64,000 nucleotides of DNA from Pseudomonas peli (lineage in GTDB: Bacteria; Pseudomonadota; Gammaproteobacteria; Pseudomonadales; Pseudomonadaceae): NCBI RefSeq assembly GCF_900099645.1, contig NZ_FMTL01000001.1, positions 1,240,001 through 1,304,000 of the forward strand, written 5' to 3'. Positions within the stretch are counted from its first letter, which is position 1, and every line of letters starts with the position of its first letter. The position numbers and the translations under genes were made by a program. Under the pieces are notes generated by a model. The model searched no databases and was not told the DNA's origin. It saw nothing but the letters and a program-made list of their open reading frames with translations. Below, in pieces: positions 17,158 through 25,474 of this stretch.

Positions 17158-17228
17158 AGTTGCCTGCTCCTCACATTCGATTGGTACAACATTTGGCCGG
17201 CCACCTTAAGCGCCCGACCTCTTCAAAT

Positions 17229-20177
17229 TCAGTTCAAACCCAGTTCCTGCCAAATGCGCATCACCGTGCGTCGCTCATCGGCAAACTGATCACCGCCGAC
17301 CACCCCAGGTTGCTTTTGCAGGGCCTGACGGTGGGCCGCCGAGCGGTAGGCCTTGTAGATATCCTGCAGCAAGCGGGCATCTTCGCCCGGTAGCAAGCCG
17401 ACCCGCTCCAGCCCTTCCAGAATGCGAATATTGTCAGTGAACTCAAGCAATTCCGGGTACTGGCGCGACCAGGCCAGGGCCGCGTATTGCACCATAAATT
17501 CAATATCGACGATACCTCCGGCGTCCTGCTTGAGGTCGAACGGCGTGGTGGCTTCGAAGGCATTCGCCGCGGTGCCAGCCGCCGTGGCCTTGCTGCCGAG
17601 GTTATCGCGCATCTTCGCGCGCATTTCGCTGACTTCTGTGCGCAGGGTGGCCAGATCACGTTCGCGCCCCAACACCCCGGCGCGCACCGCCTCAAACGCC
17701 TTGCCAACCCGAGCACAACCGACCAGCACCCGTGCCCGCACCAGCGCCTGATGCTCCCAGGTCCAGGCTTCGCCCTGCTGGTAACGCTCGAAGGCGCCCA
17801 GCGAGCTGACCAGCAGGCCCGCCGCGCCCGACGGCCGCAGGCGCATGTCGACTTCGTAGAGCTGGCCGGAGTTGGTCTGCGTGGTCAGCAGGTGAATGAT
17901 GCGCTGGCCCAGGCGATTGAAGAACTGCGCGCCGTCGATAGACTTTTCGCCATCGGTTTCCGCATGCGGGTCGCCGTCGTGGATAAACACCAGATCGAGG
18001 TCCGAACCGTGGCCCAGCTCAATGCCGCCGACCTTGCCGTAGCCGACGATGACAAAATCCGGGTCGCAGATACTGCCGTCGGCGCGGCGCGGCGCGCCGT
18101 ATTTGCTCACCGTATGGCGCCAGGCCAGTGCCAGCACCTGGTCGAGAATCGCCTCGGCCAGCCAGGTCAGGTAGTCGCTGACCTTCATCAACGGCAGAGT
18201 GCCGGCAATTTCCGAGGCGGCAACACGCAGCCGATGCGCCAGCTTGAAGTGACGCAGCGCCTCCATCTGCTGCTCCAGGTCTTCCTCGGGAATGCGCATC
18301 AGCCGCTCGCGCAGCTCGGCGGCCAGCTCGGGCGCCAGCGGCGGCTTGAACAGCCGCCCCTCATTAAGTAGCTCATCAAGCAACAGCGGGAAGCGGGTGA
18401 TCTGCTCGGCGATCCACGGGCTGGCCGCGCACAGGGTCAGCAGGCGCTGCAAGGCGCTGGGATTTTCCGTGAGCAGCACCAGGTAGGCCGAACGCCGCGC
18501 CACGGCTTCGATCAGCGGCAGTACGCGTTCCAGCACCAGGTCCGGGTTTTCATGTTCCACCGCTTGTGCCAGCAGGCGCGGGATAAAGGCATCCAGACGC
18601 TCGCGACCAAGGCGCTGCATGGCGCGCACCTGATTGCCGTTGCGCAGGCCTGCCAGGCGCTGCCAAGCCGATTGCGGCTCGGCAAAGCCGGCCTCGGCCA
18701 GCTGTCGGCACGCAGCCTCTTCGTCCTGCACATCATCCCAGAGCGGCAACCACTCGCAGCCCACGGCCTCTTCGACCGGCTCGCCACCTTCCTCTTCATC
18801 AGGGTCGGCGATCACCTGGCGGAAGTGCCAGTCAACCCGGCCGCGCCAGTGCATCAGCCGCTCGTGGAACGCCTGCCAGTTGTCGAAGCCCATAATAAAG
18901 GCCACCCGCGCACGGTCCTGATCGTTGTCCGGGAGCATCTGCGTCTGCCGGTCATCGATGGCCTGCAGCGCGTGCTCGGCATAACGCAGGAAGGCATAAC
19001 CATCGCGCAACTCATCAGTCACCGCCGGCGGCAGATAGCCCTGATCGCGAAGGGTATTCAGTACGGCAAACAGCGAGCGCTGCTGCAGGCTAAGATCGCG
19101 ACCGCCGTGAATCAGCTGGAAAGCCTGGGCGATAAACTCCACTTCGCGAATGCCACCAGAGCCCAACTTAATGTTCTCAGCCATGCCTTTGCGCCGCACT
19201 TCCTGCTGGATCAGCTGCTTCATCGCACGCAGCGCTTCAATCGCCGAGAAATCCAGATAACGCCGATAAACGAAGGGCCGCAGCATCTCCAGCAGCTGCG
19301 CGCCAGCAGCCTGGTCGCCACCGACCACCCGCGCCTTGATCATCGCGTAGCGTTCCCAGTCGCGGCCCTGGTCCTGGTAGTACTGCTCCAGCGCGTTAAA
19401 GCTGAACACCAGCGATCCGGAAGAGCCGTATGGGCGCAGACGCATATCGGTGCGGAAGACGAAGCCCTCCACCGTGATCACATCCAGCGCCTTGATCAAC
19501 TTCTGGCCGAGACGGATAAAGAACTCCTGATTATCCAGCGGGCGCTTCACCCCTTCGGTTTCGCCGCCTTCGGGGTAGCCGAAGATCAGGTCGATATCCG
19601 ACGACAGGTTCAGCTCATGGGCGCCCAGCTTGCCCATGCCGAGGATGACCATATGCTGCGCCTGGCCGCTGCGCCGGCCGATGGGCGTGCCGAACTGCGC
19701 GCAATGGCGTGGATACAGCCACTGATAAGCCAGATCGATACAGGCATCGGCCAGATCGGAAAGGTCGCGGCAGGTTTCGATCAAATCCGCCTGGCGGCTG
19801 ATATCACGCCAGATAATCCGCAACTGCTGACGGTTACGGTAACGCCGCAAGCGCCGCCCCAGTTCGTCGTCATCGGCGCACGCCTCCAACGCCCGCGCCA
19901 ATTGCCCGCGCAATTCGCCCGCCCCGAGGCTGCGTTCCAGCTCACCACTGGCTGCCAGATCGAGCAGCATCTGCGGATCGCGCAGGCCCTGCTGCACCAC
20001 GAAATCACTGGCAGCGCCCACACGCTGCAACACCTCCACTCGCGCGCGCGGCCAACCTGCGAAAGCCGCTGCCGCCTCACTGGAAAGCTCAGCAAATGCG
20101 TGCTGTAGAGACTGTTCGCCACGCAGTGCTAGGGGGGACAAGGCAGGAGGCAAAGAGGCCAGCGCGGGCAGGCTCAT
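17229..20177 (-). CDS. glnE: Glutamine synthetase adenylyltransferase/deadenylase GlnE
   Basis: This 982-residue bifunctional enzyme adenylylates and deadenylylates GlnA in response to PII and glutamine. It carries two nucleotidyltransferase halves. The N-terminal deadenylase site has LSSD194-I-D196-LIFGYPEGGE, and the C-terminal adenylyltransferase site has GHGSDLDLVFIHDGD near residue 710; each ends with an MRLRP(Y/S)G segment. AAAGGAT precedes the ATG by about 5 bases. It is divergent from aceE across a 266-base gap and followed by ilvE. Confidence 0.97.
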   Translation of the reverse strand: MSLPALASLPPALSPLALRGEQSLQHAFAELSSEAAAAFAGWPRARVEVLQRVGAASDFVVQQGLRDPQMLLDLAASGELERSLGAGELRGQLARALEACADDDELGRRLRRYRNRQQLRIIWRDISRQADLIETCRDLSDLADACIDLAYQWLYPRHCAQFGTPIGRRSGQAQHMVILGMGKLGAHELNLSSDIDLIFGYPEGGETEGVKRPLDNQEFFIRLGQKLIKALDVITVEGFVFRTDMRLRPYGSSGSLVFSFNALEQYYQDQGRDWERYAMIKARVVGGDQAAGAQLLEMLRPFVYRRYLDFSAIEALRAMKQLIQQEVRRKGMAENIKLGSGGIREVEFIAQAFQLIHGGRDLSLQQRSLFAVLNTLRDQGYLPPAVTDELRDGYAFLRYAEHALQAIDDRQTQMLPDNDQDRARVAFIMGFDNWQAFHERLMHWRGRVDWHFRQVIADPDEEEGGEPVEEAVGCEWLPLWDDVQDEEAACRQLAEAGFAEPQSAWQRLAGLRNGNQVRAMQRLGRERLDAFIPRLLAQAVEHENPDLVLERVLPLIEAVARRSAYLVLLTENPSALQRLLTLCAASPWIAEQITRFPLLLDELLNEGRLFKPPLAPELAAELRERLMRIPEEDLEQQMEALRHFKLAHRLRVAASEIAGTLPLMKVSDYLTWLAEAILDQVLALAWRHTVSKYGAPRRADGSICDPDFVIVGYGKVGGIELGHGSDLDLVFIHDGDPHAETDGEKSIDGAQFFNRLGQRIIHLLTTQTNSGQLYEVDMRLRPSGAAGLLVSSLGAFERYQQGEAWTWEHQALVRARVLVGCARVGKAFEAVRAGVLGRERDLATLRTEVSEMRAKMRDNLGSKATAAGTAANAFEATTPFDLKQDAGGIVDIEFMVQYAALAWSRQYPELLEFTDNIRILEGLERVGLLPGEDARLLQDIYKAYRSAAHRQALQKQPGVVGGDQFADERRTVMRIWQELGLN

Positions 20178-20268
20178 GGTCTATCCTTTTTAGCGGTCTG
20201 CCAGTGCAGCGACCATGGATGGCACACCCAGCGCTAGAGCGGGTCGAATCACTGGCAGAAAAATAATT

Positions 20269-20281
20269 GTAGTTTTACTAC
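20269..20281. promoter_or_regulatory. HexR-like operator, copy 1 (glnE/aceE gap)
   Basis: GTAGT-TTT-ACTAC is a perfect 13-base palindrome with a 3-base centre; its flanks read TTGTAGTTTTACTACCA. This resembles the TGTARTnnnAYTACA pattern I remember for HexR, an RpiR-family regulator of central carbon metabolism responding to KDPG. It lies 91 bases before glnE and 162 bases before aceE. The regulator assignment is inference. Confidence 0.55.
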
Positions 20282-20320
20282 CAAAGATTGTATCCAAAAG
20301 GCTGAAATCGGCGTCGGAAT

Positions 20321-20333
20321 GTAGTAAAACTAC
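20321..20333. promoter_or_regulatory. HexR-like operator, copy 2 (aceE upstream)
   Basis: GTAGT-AAA-ACTAC, the reverse complement of copy 1, extends to a 15-base palindrome TGTAGTAAAACTACA. It starts 52 bases after copy 1, about five DNA turns, so both sites face the same side of the helix. It lies 110 bases before the aceE ATG. Dimers at both sites could cooperate or loop to control pyruvate dehydrogenase expression. Confidence 0.6.
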
Positions 20334-20443
20334 ACGCAGCCGGTCCTACCCCCGGTCAATCCAAGAATTCACGCGGCCACTCACGAAGTCGGCCACGAAA
20401 CCTGGCCTCCGATTCTGGAAGCCTTTCCGCCCTGGAGCAAGCC

Positions 20444-23089
20444 ATGCAAGACCTCGATCCCGTCGAAACCCAGGAATGGCTGGACGCCCTTGAGTCCGTC
20501 CTCGATAACGAGGGTGAAGACCGCGCACATTACCTGATGACCCGTATGGGCGAGCTGGCCACCCGCAGTGGTTCACAGCTGCCGTATGCGATCACCACGC
20601 CCTACCGCAACACCATCCCGCTGACCCACGAAGCACGCATGCCTGGCGACCTGTTTATGGAACGCCGCATTCGCTCGCTGGTACGCTGGAACGCGTTGGC
20701 CATGGTCATGCGCACCAACCTGAAAGATTCGGACCTGGGCGGCCACATCTCCAGCTTCGCGTCCTCGGCGACCCTGTATGACATCGGTTTCAACTACTTC
20801 TTCCAGGCCCCTACCGAGGAGCACGGCGGCGACCTGATCTTCTTCCAGGGCCACGCATCGCCTGGCGTTTATGCCCGCGCCTTTATGGAAGGCCGCATAA
20901 CCGAAGACCAGATGAACAACTTCCGCCAGGAAGTCGATGGCCAAGGCCTGTCGTCCTATCCGCACCCCTGGCTGATGCCGGACTTCTGGCAGTTCCCGAC
21001 CGTATCCATGGGTCTGGGCCCGATCCAGGCGATTTACCAGGCACGCTTTATGAAGTACCTGGAAGCCCGCGGCTTTATCCCTGCAGGCAAGCAGAAGGTC
21101 TGGTGCTTTATGGGTGACGGCGAGTGCGACGAGCCGGAATCCCTCGGCGCGATATCCCTGGCTGGCCGCGAGAAGCTCGACAACCTGATCTTCGTTATCA
21201 ACTGCAACCTGCAGCGCCTCGACGGCCCGGTACGCGGTAACGGCAAGATCATCCAGGAACTCGAAGGCGTATTCCGTGGCGGTGGCTGGAACGTCAACAA
21301 AGTCGTGTGGGGCCGTTTCTGGGACCCACTGCTGGCCAAGGACGTCGACGGCATCCTGCAGCGCCGCATGGACGAAGTCATCGACGGCGAATACCAGAAC
21401 TACAAGGCCAAGGACGGCGCGTTCGTCCGTGAGCACTTCTTCAACTCGCCGGAACTCAAGGCGATGGTTGCCGATCTGTCCGACGACGAGATCTGGAAGC
21501 TCAACCGTGGCGGCCACGACCCGTACAAGGTCTATGCGGCCTATCACCAGGCGGTCAACCACAAAGAGCAGCCGACCGTAATTCTGGCCAAGACCGTCAA
21601 GGGTTATGGCACCGGTGCCGGTGAAGCCAAGAACACCGCGCACAACACCAAGAAGGTCGATGTCGACAGCCTCAAGCAGTTCCGCGACCGCTTCGACATC
21701 CCGGTTAAAGACGACGAGCTGGAAAACCTGCCGTTCCTCAAACCGGAAGAAGGCAGCGCCGAAGCCCGTTACCTGAGCGAACGCCGCGCCGCCCTCGGTG
21801 GTTTCGTGCCACAGCGCCGCGCCAAGAGTTTCAGCATCCCGACGCCGCCACTGGACACCCTCAAGGCCATCCTCGATGGCTCGGGCGACCGTGAAATCTC
21901 CACCACCATGGCTTTCGTGCGTATCCTCGCGCAGTTGGTCAAGGACAAGGACATCGGCTCGCGCATCGTCCCGATCATCCCGGACGAAGCCCGTACCTTC
22001 GGCATGGAAGGCATGTTCCGCCAGCTCGGTATCTACTCCTCGGTCGGCCAGCTCTATGAGCCGGTCGATAAAGACCAAGTGATGTTCTACCGCGAAGACA
22101 AGAAGGGCCAGATCCTCGAGGAAGGCATCAACGAAGCTGGCGCCATGAGCTCGTTTATTGCGGCCGGTACGTCGTACTCCAGCCATAACCAGCCGATGCT
22201 GCCGTTCTACATCTTCTATTCGATGTTCGGTTTCCAGCGTATTGGTGACCTGGCCTGGGCCGCTGGCGACAGCCGCACCCGTGGTTTCCTAATCGGCGGC
22301 ACCGCCGGCCGTACCACGCTGAACGGCGAAGGCCTGCAGCACGAGGACGGTCACAGCCACATGCTGGCAGCGACCATCCCCAACTGCCGCACCTATGATC
22401 CGACCTACGGCTACGAGCTGGCGGTGATCATCCAGGACGGCATGAAGAAGATGACCGAGCAGCAACAGGACGTCTTCTACTACATCACCGTGATGAACGA
22501 ATCCTACCAGCAGCCCGCCATGCCGGCCGGTATCGAGGAAGGCATCATCAAGGGCATGTACCTGCTCGAAGAGGACAAGAAGGAAGCCGCGCACCACGTG
22601 CAGCTCCTCGGCTCCGGCACCATCCTGCGTGAAGTGCGCGAGGCAGCGAAGATTCTGCGTGACGAGTTCAACGTCGCTGCAGATGTATGGAGCGTGACCA
22701 GCTTCAACGAACTACGCCGTGATGGCCTGGCCGTGGAACGCAGCAACCGCCTGCACCCGGGCCAGAAACCCAAGCAGACCTACGTGGAAGAGTGCCTGAG
22801 CGGCCGCAAAGGCCCAGTAATTGCCTCCACCGACTATATGAAACTGTTCGCCGAACAGATTCGTCAGTGGGTGCCGAGCAAGGAATTCAAAGTGCTGGGC
22901 ACCGACGGCTTCGGCCGCAGCGACAGCCGCAAGAAGCTGCGCCACTTCTTTGAAGTGGACCGCAACTGGGTTGTCCTCGCTGCCCTGGAAGCACTCGCCG
23001 ACCGTGGTGATATCGAACCGAAGGTGGTGGCCGAGGCCATCGTCAAGTTCGGCATCAACCCGGAAAAACTCAACCCACTGGACTGCTAA
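20444..23089 (+). CDS. aceE: Pyruvate dehydrogenase E1 component AceE
   Basis: This 881-residue homodimeric E1 of the pyruvate dehydrogenase complex decarboxylates pyruvate on thiamine diphosphate and reductively acetylates the lipoyl groups of AceF. The TPP fold is visible as GDGECDEPESLGAISLAG followed by NLIFVINCN near residues 222-253. FFQGHASPGVYARAF and SSYPHPWLMPDFWQFPT are characteristic. GGAG lies 6 bases before ATG 20444. aceF follows after 11 bases, forming one operon. The paired palindromes upstream suggest control by carbon status. Confidence 0.97.
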   Translation: MQDLDPVETQEWLDALESVLDNEGEDRAHYLMTRMGELATRSGSQLPYAITTPYRNTIPLTHEARMPGDLFMERRIRSLVRWNALAMVMRTNLKDSDLGGHISSFASSATLYDIGFNYFFQAPTEEHGGDLIFFQGHASPGVYARAFMEGRITEDQMNNFRQEVDGQGLSSYPHPWLMPDFWQFPTVSMGLGPIQAIYQARFMKYLEARGFIPAGKQKVWCFMGDGECDEPESLGAISLAGREKLDNLIFVINCNLQRLDGPVRGNGKIIQELEGVFRGGGWNVNKVVWGRFWDPLLAKDVDGILQRRMDEVIDGEYQNYKAKDGAFVREHFFNSPELKAMVADLSDDEIWKLNRGGHDPYKVYAAYHQAVNHKEQPTVILAKTVKGYGTGAGEAKNTAHNTKKVDVDSLKQFRDRFDIPVKDDELENLPFLKPEEGSAEARYLSERRAALGGFVPQRRAKSFSIPTPPLDTLKAILDGSGDREISTTMAFVRILAQLVKDKDIGSRIVPIIPDEARTFGMEGMFRQLGIYSSVGQLYEPVDKDQVMFYREDKKGQILEEGINEAGAMSSFIAAGTSYSSHNQPMLPFYIFYSMFGFQRIGDLAWAAGDSRTRGFLIGGTAGRTTLNGEGLQHEDGHSHMLAATIPNCRTYDPTYGYELAVIIQDGMKKMTEQQQDVFYYITVMNESYQQPAMPAGIEEGIIKGMYLLEEDKKEAAHHVQLLGSGTILREVREAAKILRDEFNVAADVWSVTSFNELRRDGLAVERSNRLHPGQKPKQTYVEECLSGRKGPVIASTDYMKLFAEQIRQWVPSKEFKVLGTDGFGRSDSRKKLRHFFEVDRNWVVLAALEALADRGDIEPKVVAEAIVKFGINPEKLNPLDC

Positions 23090-23100
23090 GGAGCGAAACG

Positions 23101-24768
23101 ATGAGTGAATTGATTCGCGTACCCGACATCGGTGGTGGTGAGGGTGAAGTAATCGAACTGATGGTCAAGGTCGGTGATCGCATCGAGGCCGATCAGAGCG
23201 TGCTGACCCTGGAATCGGACAAGGCCAGCATGGAAATCCCCGCGCCGAAAGGCGGCGTGGTGAAAAGTCTGAAAGTAAAGCTGGGCGACCGCCTGAAAGA
23301 AGGCGACGAACTGTTTGAGCTGGAAGTCGAGGGAGCTGCCGAAGCACCCGCGGCGCCTGCCGCTGTAGCGGCTGAAGCGCCCAAAGCGGCTGCAGCTGCA
23401 GCTACTGCACCAGCCGCCGCACCTGCACCTGTCGCGCAGGCCAGCAGCAGCGTGCAGGACGTACATGTGCCGGATATCGGCTCGGACGGCAAAGCCAAAG
23501 TCATCGAGATTCTGATCAAGGTCGGCGATACGGTCGAAGCCGACCAGTCGCTGATCACCCTGGAGTCGGACAAGGCCAGCATGGAAATCCCCTCGCCGGC
23601 TGCCGGTGTGGTGGAAAGCATCAGCGTCAAACTGGAAGACGAAGTTGGCACCGGTGATTTTATCCTCAAGCTGAAAGTGGCCGGCGCCGCTGCGGCTCCA
23701 GCAGCCGCAGCGCCAGCACCGGCCGCCGCACCCGCAAGTGACGTGCACAAAGTTCCGGCCGGTGCGCATCCGGCGGTCGCTGCCGAAGTTGGTGCAATTG
23801 CCTCGCTGGCAGCCGCTGCTGCCAACGTTGCCGCCGCCCCTAAGCGTGACGGCGCCAAGGTGCATGCGGGCCCGGCAGTGCGTCAGCTCGCTCGCGAGTT
23901 CGGCGTCGAGCTGTCCGCCGTAGCGGGTACCGGGCCGAAAGGTCGTGTGCTCAAAGAGGACGTGCAGGCTTACGTCAAAACCATGATGCAGAAGGCCAAG
24001 GAAGCCCCAGCTGCCGGTGCAACCGGTGGTGCCGGTATCCCGCCGATCCCGGTGGTGGACTTCAGCAAGTTTGGTGAAATCGAAGAAGTGGCGATGACCC
24101 GCCTGATGCAGGTCGGCGCCAACAACCTGCATCGCAGCTGGCTCAACGTGCCGCACGTGACCCAGTTCGATTCGGCCGATATCACCGAGCTGGAAGCCTT
24201 CCGCGTCGCGCAGAAAGCCGTAGCGGAAAAGGCTGGGGTCAAACTCACCGTGCTGCCACTGCTGCTCAAGGCCTGCGCCTTCCTGCTCAAGGAACTGCCG
24301 GACTTCAACAGCTCACTGGCGCCGAGCGGCAAAGCCATCATCCGCAAGAAATACGTGCACATCGGCTTTGCCGTCGATACACCGGATGGCCTGCTGGTAC
24401 CGGTGATCAAGAACGTCGATCAGAAGAGCCTGCTGCAGCTCGCTGCTGAAGCCGCCGCACTGGCGGAAAAGGCGCGCACCAAGAAGCTGTCAGCCGACGA
24501 TATGCAGGGCGCCTGCTTCACCATCTCCAGCCTCGGCCACATTGGCGGCACCGGCTTCACGCCGATCGTCAACGCGCCGGAAGTGGCGATCCTCGGTGTG
24601 AGCAAGGCCACCATTCAGCCGGTCTGGGATGGCAAAGCCTTCCAGCCCAAGCTGATGCTGCCGCTGTCGCTGTCCTACGACCACCGTGTGATCAACGGCG
24701 CCGCTGCGGCGCGCTTCACCAAGCGCCTGGGTGACGTACTGGCGGACATCCGCACCATGCTGCTGTAA
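23101..24768 (+). CDS. aceF: Pyruvate dehydrogenase E2, dihydrolipoyl acetyltransferase AceF
   Basis: This 555-residue protein has two N-terminal lipoyl domains with lipoylated Lys41 and Lys158 (each in ESDKASMEIP), separated by Ala/Pro-rich flexible linkers. A peripheral-subunit-binding domain lies near 253-292, and a C-terminal catalytic domain ends with D527-H528-RVINGA. The Asn in place of the common Asp of DHRxxDGA matches the Azotobacter type of E2. Two lipoyl domains rather than the three of E. coli fit Pseudomonas. It forms the complex core and passes acetyl groups to CoA. A strong terminator follows 38 bases after the stop. Confidence 0.97.
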   Translation: MSELIRVPDIGGGEGEVIELMVKVGDRIEADQSVLTLESDKASMEIPAPKGGVVKSLKVKLGDRLKEGDELFELEVEGAAEAPAAPAAVAAEAPKAAAAAATAPAAAPAPVAQASSSVQDVHVPDIGSDGKAKVIEILIKVGDTVEADQSLITLESDKASMEIPSPAAGVVESISVKLEDEVGTGDFILKLKVAGAAAAPAAAAPAPAAAPASDVHKVPAGAHPAVAAEVGAIASLAAAAANVAAAPKRDGAKVHAGPAVRQLAREFGVELSAVAGTGPKGRVLKEDVQAYVKTMMQKAKEAPAAGATGGAGIPPIPVVDFSKFGEIEEVAMTRLMQVGANNLHRSWLNVPHVTQFDSADITELEAFRVAQKAVAEKAGVKLTVLPLLLKACAFLLKELPDFNSSLAPSGKAIIRKKYVHIGFAVDTPDGLLVPVIKNVDQKSLLQLAAEAAALAEKARTKKLSADDMQGACFTISSLGHIGGTGFTPIVNAPEVAILGVSKATIQPVWDGKAFQPKLMLPLSLSYDHRVINGAAAARFTKRLGDVLADIRTMLL

Positions 24769-24805
24769 CGCATCAACTTTCGAGCAGCCACGCTCGTACC
24801 CTCGA

Positions 24806-24832
24806 CCCCGCCCTGTTGGCGGGGTTTTTTTT
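24806..24832 (+). terminator. Rho-independent terminator of aceEF
   Basis: CCCCGCC-ctgtt-GGCGGGG gives a seven-pair GC stem with a five-base loop, immediately followed by eight T residues. It closes the aceEF operon before the convergent hypothetical gene. Confidence 0.93.
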
Positions 24833-24866
24833 AGATTTAAGCCAGCGGTGGAACTATGGGAGGCGA

Positions 24867-25397
24867 TCAGCCTTTCTGCAGATTACGGATCAGAAAGCTC
24901 AGGGCCTTGGCCAGTTCGGCAGCGCCCTTGTGATCGCGCACGATGGTCAGCATTGGGCTGCCGTCGTTGGGGTTGTGCAGCACGCAGCTGATGCCGCTGC
25001 TCGGGCATTCGTACCGAACGAAAGGGTCGACGCCAAACAGCGGCACCCGCTGGTTGCGCACGGCAATATCGGTGCCCTGCTGGCCACGGGTTTCTTCACG
25101 TAGCAGCAGCTCGCCGGACTCGCCCTGACGCAGCTGATACAACAGGTCCTGACGCTGCGCCTGGCCGACCTGATAAGCGGCGCGCAGGGCGTAGGTTTTA
25201 AGCAGATCATTGCAATGCGCCAGCAGCGCTTGGCGGTCATTCTCGGTCAGATAAAGGCGTTTCAATTCGAGCAGATAATTGCCCTGTTCGGCACTGCTCA
25301 AACCCGTGTCAGGCTCAGCGGCGAACGCTGTCGAGGTGACCATACAGCTGCTCAGCAGCACTGCGGATATTAGTTTTCTTGTCAGTCGCAATTGCAT
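24867..25397 (-). CDS. Hypothetical exported protein
   Basis: This 176-residue protein has a classical signal peptide: RLTRK, then the hydrophobic LISAVLLSSCMV, and probable cleavage after AFA-A near residue 27. The mature part is mainly alpha-helical and charged, with three cysteines (C62, and two in the YECPSSGISCVLHN segment) that could form a periplasmic disulfide. AAGGG precedes the ATG by 6 bases. It lies alone between the convergent aceEF terminator and the divergent dipA gene. I do not recognise the family and do not recall it between aceF and dipA in P. aeruginosa. A small periplasmic or lumenal binding role is possible, but nothing visible defines it. Confidence 0.75.
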   Translation of the reverse strand: MQLRLTRKLISAVLLSSCMVTSTAFAAEPDTGLSSAEQGNYLLELKRLYLTENDRQALLAHCNDLLKTYALRAAYQVGQAQRQDLLYQLRQGESGELLLREETRGQQGTDIAVRNQRVPLFGVDPFVRYECPSSGISCVLHNPNDGSPMLTIVRDHKGAAELAKALSFLIRNLQKG

Positions 25398-25474
25398 GAT
25401 GCACCCTTACCCGACGCTATAAATGAAGTGAGTCGATTACCGCTTCGATCAGCATACTGGAAGCCAGCCACCGA

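Noticed and set aside
16204..17289. A 361-codon open frame opposite ilvE
   Set aside because: It spans ilvE, a real promoter gap and the end of glnE. No domain is visible, so it is a shadow.
18552..20108. A 518-codon open frame opposite glnE
   Set aside because: It is antisense to the two-domain adenylyltransferase, whose active-site motifs lie on the minus strand.
20573..22186. A 537-codon open frame opposite aceE
   Set aside because: It is antisense to the highly conserved pyruvate dehydrogenase E1 gene and has shadow-type composition.
23340..23450. Possible low-complexity or repeat insertion in aceF
   Set aside because: The Ala/Pro-rich stretch is the normal flexible linker between lipoyl domains, and a second one occurs after the second lipoyl domain.
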